Shown here: positions 62,741-64,000 of the stretch, piece after piece
Numbering within the stretch: the stretch's first letter is position 1
Layout of the letters: every line of letters begins with the position of its first letter
Origin: Catonia carolina
Taxonomy: Eukaryota > Arthropoda > Insecta > Hemiptera > Achilidae
Length of the DNA: 64,000 nt
Assembly (NCBI GenBank): GCA_035578175.1
Contig: JAQMRL010000004.1
Coordinates: 36,572,901-36,636,900 of the forward strand
Direction of reading: 5' to 3'
Notes under the pieces: model-generated
What the model was told of the DNA's origin: nothing
The model's database searches: none
What the model saw: the letters and a program-made list of their open reading frames with translations, nothing else
Program-made: the position numbers and the translations under genes

Positions 62741-63217
62741 CACGTGCGTTGTCGTCATTGTAGGCCGCCTTACTCGCAAGACTTAAATAATAATTTTTTT
62801 CTACTGTACATCAAATCTATTACATTTTAGTTGTTTATTTTCGGATATGTTAAAGACACAAATAGTGCGAAAGAAATAAAATTTCGTTAAGTAACGCTCT
62901 CTAATGATTATTTCTTTGTTGATTTAGGAACTGATAGTTAACTCAAAACGTATAATAAAAATATACACGTTCTGCGCCAATAGTGTAAAAATCTAATCAG
63001 CAATTAATTCCTAGTTAAAATAACGTTAGAAAATTAGTTGTGCAGTGCTCTCTGTTTATTAGTACTATAGTAAAATTTCAAGCACAAAAATTACAATATT
63101 TCTTAGAAATAAAACAGTGCGTATTGATGTACTACGCCTATGTTATTTGAGGTAGATGTTGGTTTGAACATTAAATTTAATAAACTATTATCAGATTATA
63201 TTTTTTGTGCGATTAAT

Positions 63218-63393
63218 AATAATAATAATAATAGCCTTTCTTTATTAGTCTCCTTTAAAATTACATACTTTACATTGAGTAGATACATTACACATAAGAC
63301 AATAACTATGTAATAATTAATTATATTAAAAAAAAACAAATAAATTTATAAATTTTTAAACTTTAATGTTCAAATAAAATCATAATTTCTTTT

Positions 63394-63424
<31 letters not shown>

Positions 63425-64000
63425 AGTATTTAGGAAACTAGGCCTATTTTTGGGCAAAGGCCTCTCCCAATGTTTTCCAACGGGATTTGTCTCTTGTTGT
63501 AATTTGCCAATGTGCACCGGCATGTTTTTTGACCAATTCGTCGTCCCACCTCAAACACTGTCTACCTCTACGCCTGATATTTTCAATCGGTTGCCATTCT
63601 GTAACTCGTTTTGTCCATCTGTCGTCATTTAGCCGTAACACATTTCCAGCCCAATTCTATTTCAGTCGCTTTGCCACTTCGACAACATTTTGAAGTTGTG
63701 TTCTCCTCCTTAGTTCTGTGTTTTTGATCTTGTCTCGGAAGGAAACCCCTAACATGCTCCGTTCCATGGCTCTTTGAGTGACTCTCAGTCTGTATACGTC
63801 CTTCTTTGATCAGCTGGTTCACTACCTGCAAATGATCCACAGTTGAAAACCCAGGGCGAAAACCCGCTTGTTCAATGTGTTGGTTGTACTCCACAATCGG
63901 TTTCATACGTCGTTGTATAATCTTAGCAAAAACTTTACTCAATGATGAAGAAAGAGTAATAGGACGGTAATTTTTAATATCCGTTACCTCTCCCTTTTTA
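63218..64000 (-). mobile_element. RTE-like LINE, copy 3, partial at window end
   Basis: Left target copy at 63203-63217, then the (TTA)n tail, 3' region and ORF2 C end. About 719 bp matching 18627-19345 of copy 1 is deleted, with a shared ga at the junction (63808). What follows matches 19346-19541 of copy 1 up to the window edge. Confidence 0.85.
63444..64000 (-). pseudogene. LINE ORF2 remnant, copy 3
   Basis: Two parts of ORF2 are joined out of frame. The N-side part (EQAGFRPGFSTVDHLQVVNQL and upstream) fuses near 63808 to a shifted reading of the C-terminal part. The 719 bp deletion removes motif A, KQGDPLSP and FADDI, so no polymerase is possible. The C-terminal frame itself (63444-63641) ends in GEAFAQK as in copy 2. 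Confidence 0.85.

Larger units (their letters stand above)
1..64000. repeat. Macrosatellite array, about 1,875 bp unit, 29 units
   Basis: The same long sequence recurs head to tail in one orientation across the window. Seen directly: the string attggttgatatcg(g/a)atgac returns at about 11, 1881, 3753, 5668, 7970, 9843, 12218 and so on to 62570. After subtracting the insertions listed below, full units measure 1,867-1,926 bp, with two at 1,460 bp, four at about 309 bp and two with other deletions. Two subfamilies, A and B, differ in the body and in the core end (ttattgacgtcacacgga in A, tttgacgtcacacgcgcg in B). Short-range identity is very high and all units share orientation, which fits growth by unequal exchange and gene conversion. 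No host gene is seen inside. The array continues past both window ends. Confidence 0.95.
62559..64000 (+). repeat. Unit U29, subfamily B, split by LINE copy 3 and cut by the window
   Basis: The array part is 62559-63217; the rest of the window is LINE. The LINE site is the same base as in U12 and U21. Confidence 0.9.

Noticed and set aside
63625..63942. 105-codon minus frame in LINE copy 3
   Set aside because: An accidental fusion created by the 719 bp deletion: ORF2 sequence up to VVNQL, then the C-terminal part in a wrong frame.
1..64000. rDNA spacer or histone cluster
   Set aside because: Spacer arrays with repeated promoters were considered, but no rRNA or histone sequence appears anywhere in 64 kb.
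1..64000. CRISPR array or bacterial operon
   Set aside because: The repeat unit is about 1.9 kb, the elements are eukaryotic retrotransposons with poly(A) tails, and no ribosome-binding sites or cas-like genes are seen.

Overview
The window looks like a piece of a large animal genome, most likely an arthropod and probably an insect. The evidence is a very AT-rich background with almost no genes, APE-type non-LTR retrotransposons (RTE-like and jockey-like), a mariner/Tc1-type transposon, a SINE-like element with a CAA tail, a solo LTR and a non-autonomous TA-insertion element. No host protein-coding gene, rRNA, tRNA, CRISPR array or bacterial signal is supported. The lineage below 'arthropod' is inference.

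Everything outside the mobile elements is one macrosatellite: tandem units with a basic length near 1,875 bp, 29 of them (U1-U29, the last cut by the window edge). I set the unit start at the sequence agacg just before an ATTGG motif. Unit bodies fall into two subfamilies: A (body reads ggatccgat, agaagcgtgttttcatga) and B (body reads aggaactga, core ends in cacgcgcg). Each full unit junction carries a roughly 300 bp core that looks like a promoter: two GGGCGG boxes, several CRE/ATF-type TGACGT motifs and up to eight CCAAT/ATTGG pentamers. Four units (U4, U11, U20, U28) are cut to about 309 bp, so two cores sit side by side.

The units are ordered in a higher-order pattern. U1-U4 read B, A, A with a small minisatellite, short. 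U24-U28 repeat that order with one extra A. Short units stand at 5660, 17054, 45030 and 62251. Three of the four are followed about 650 bp into the next B unit by the same RTE-like LINE, at the same base, with the same 15-bp target duplication (18022-24660, 45998-48521, 63218 to the end). The LINE therefore inserted once and was spread with its array segment. Copy 1 is nearly complete, with ORF1, ORF2, a 5' region and a (TTA)n 3' tail. A mariner-type element and a jockey-like fragment are nested in its 5' region. Copies 2 and 3 have different internal deletions.

Other markers also sit at fixed places in the unit: a 394-397 bp SINE-like element in seven units, a 785 bp solo LTR in three, and a 1,675 bp TIR element with a long internal hairpin in two. 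Together they trace how segments were copied: an almost exact 6.63 kb duplication (28174-34798 and 34799-41455), two 1,460 bp neighbours (12209-15127), and a 1.87 kb pair (56590-60331). Several junctions (a 16-bp-arm palindrome at 6192-6226, a 91 bp templated insert at 11313-11403, a TTGC-microhomology deletion) look like template switching during replication. The transposon proteins are all broken except LINE ORF1. The most interesting open question is whether the repeated CCAAT/CRE/GC-box core is an active, transcribed or chromatin-opening module.
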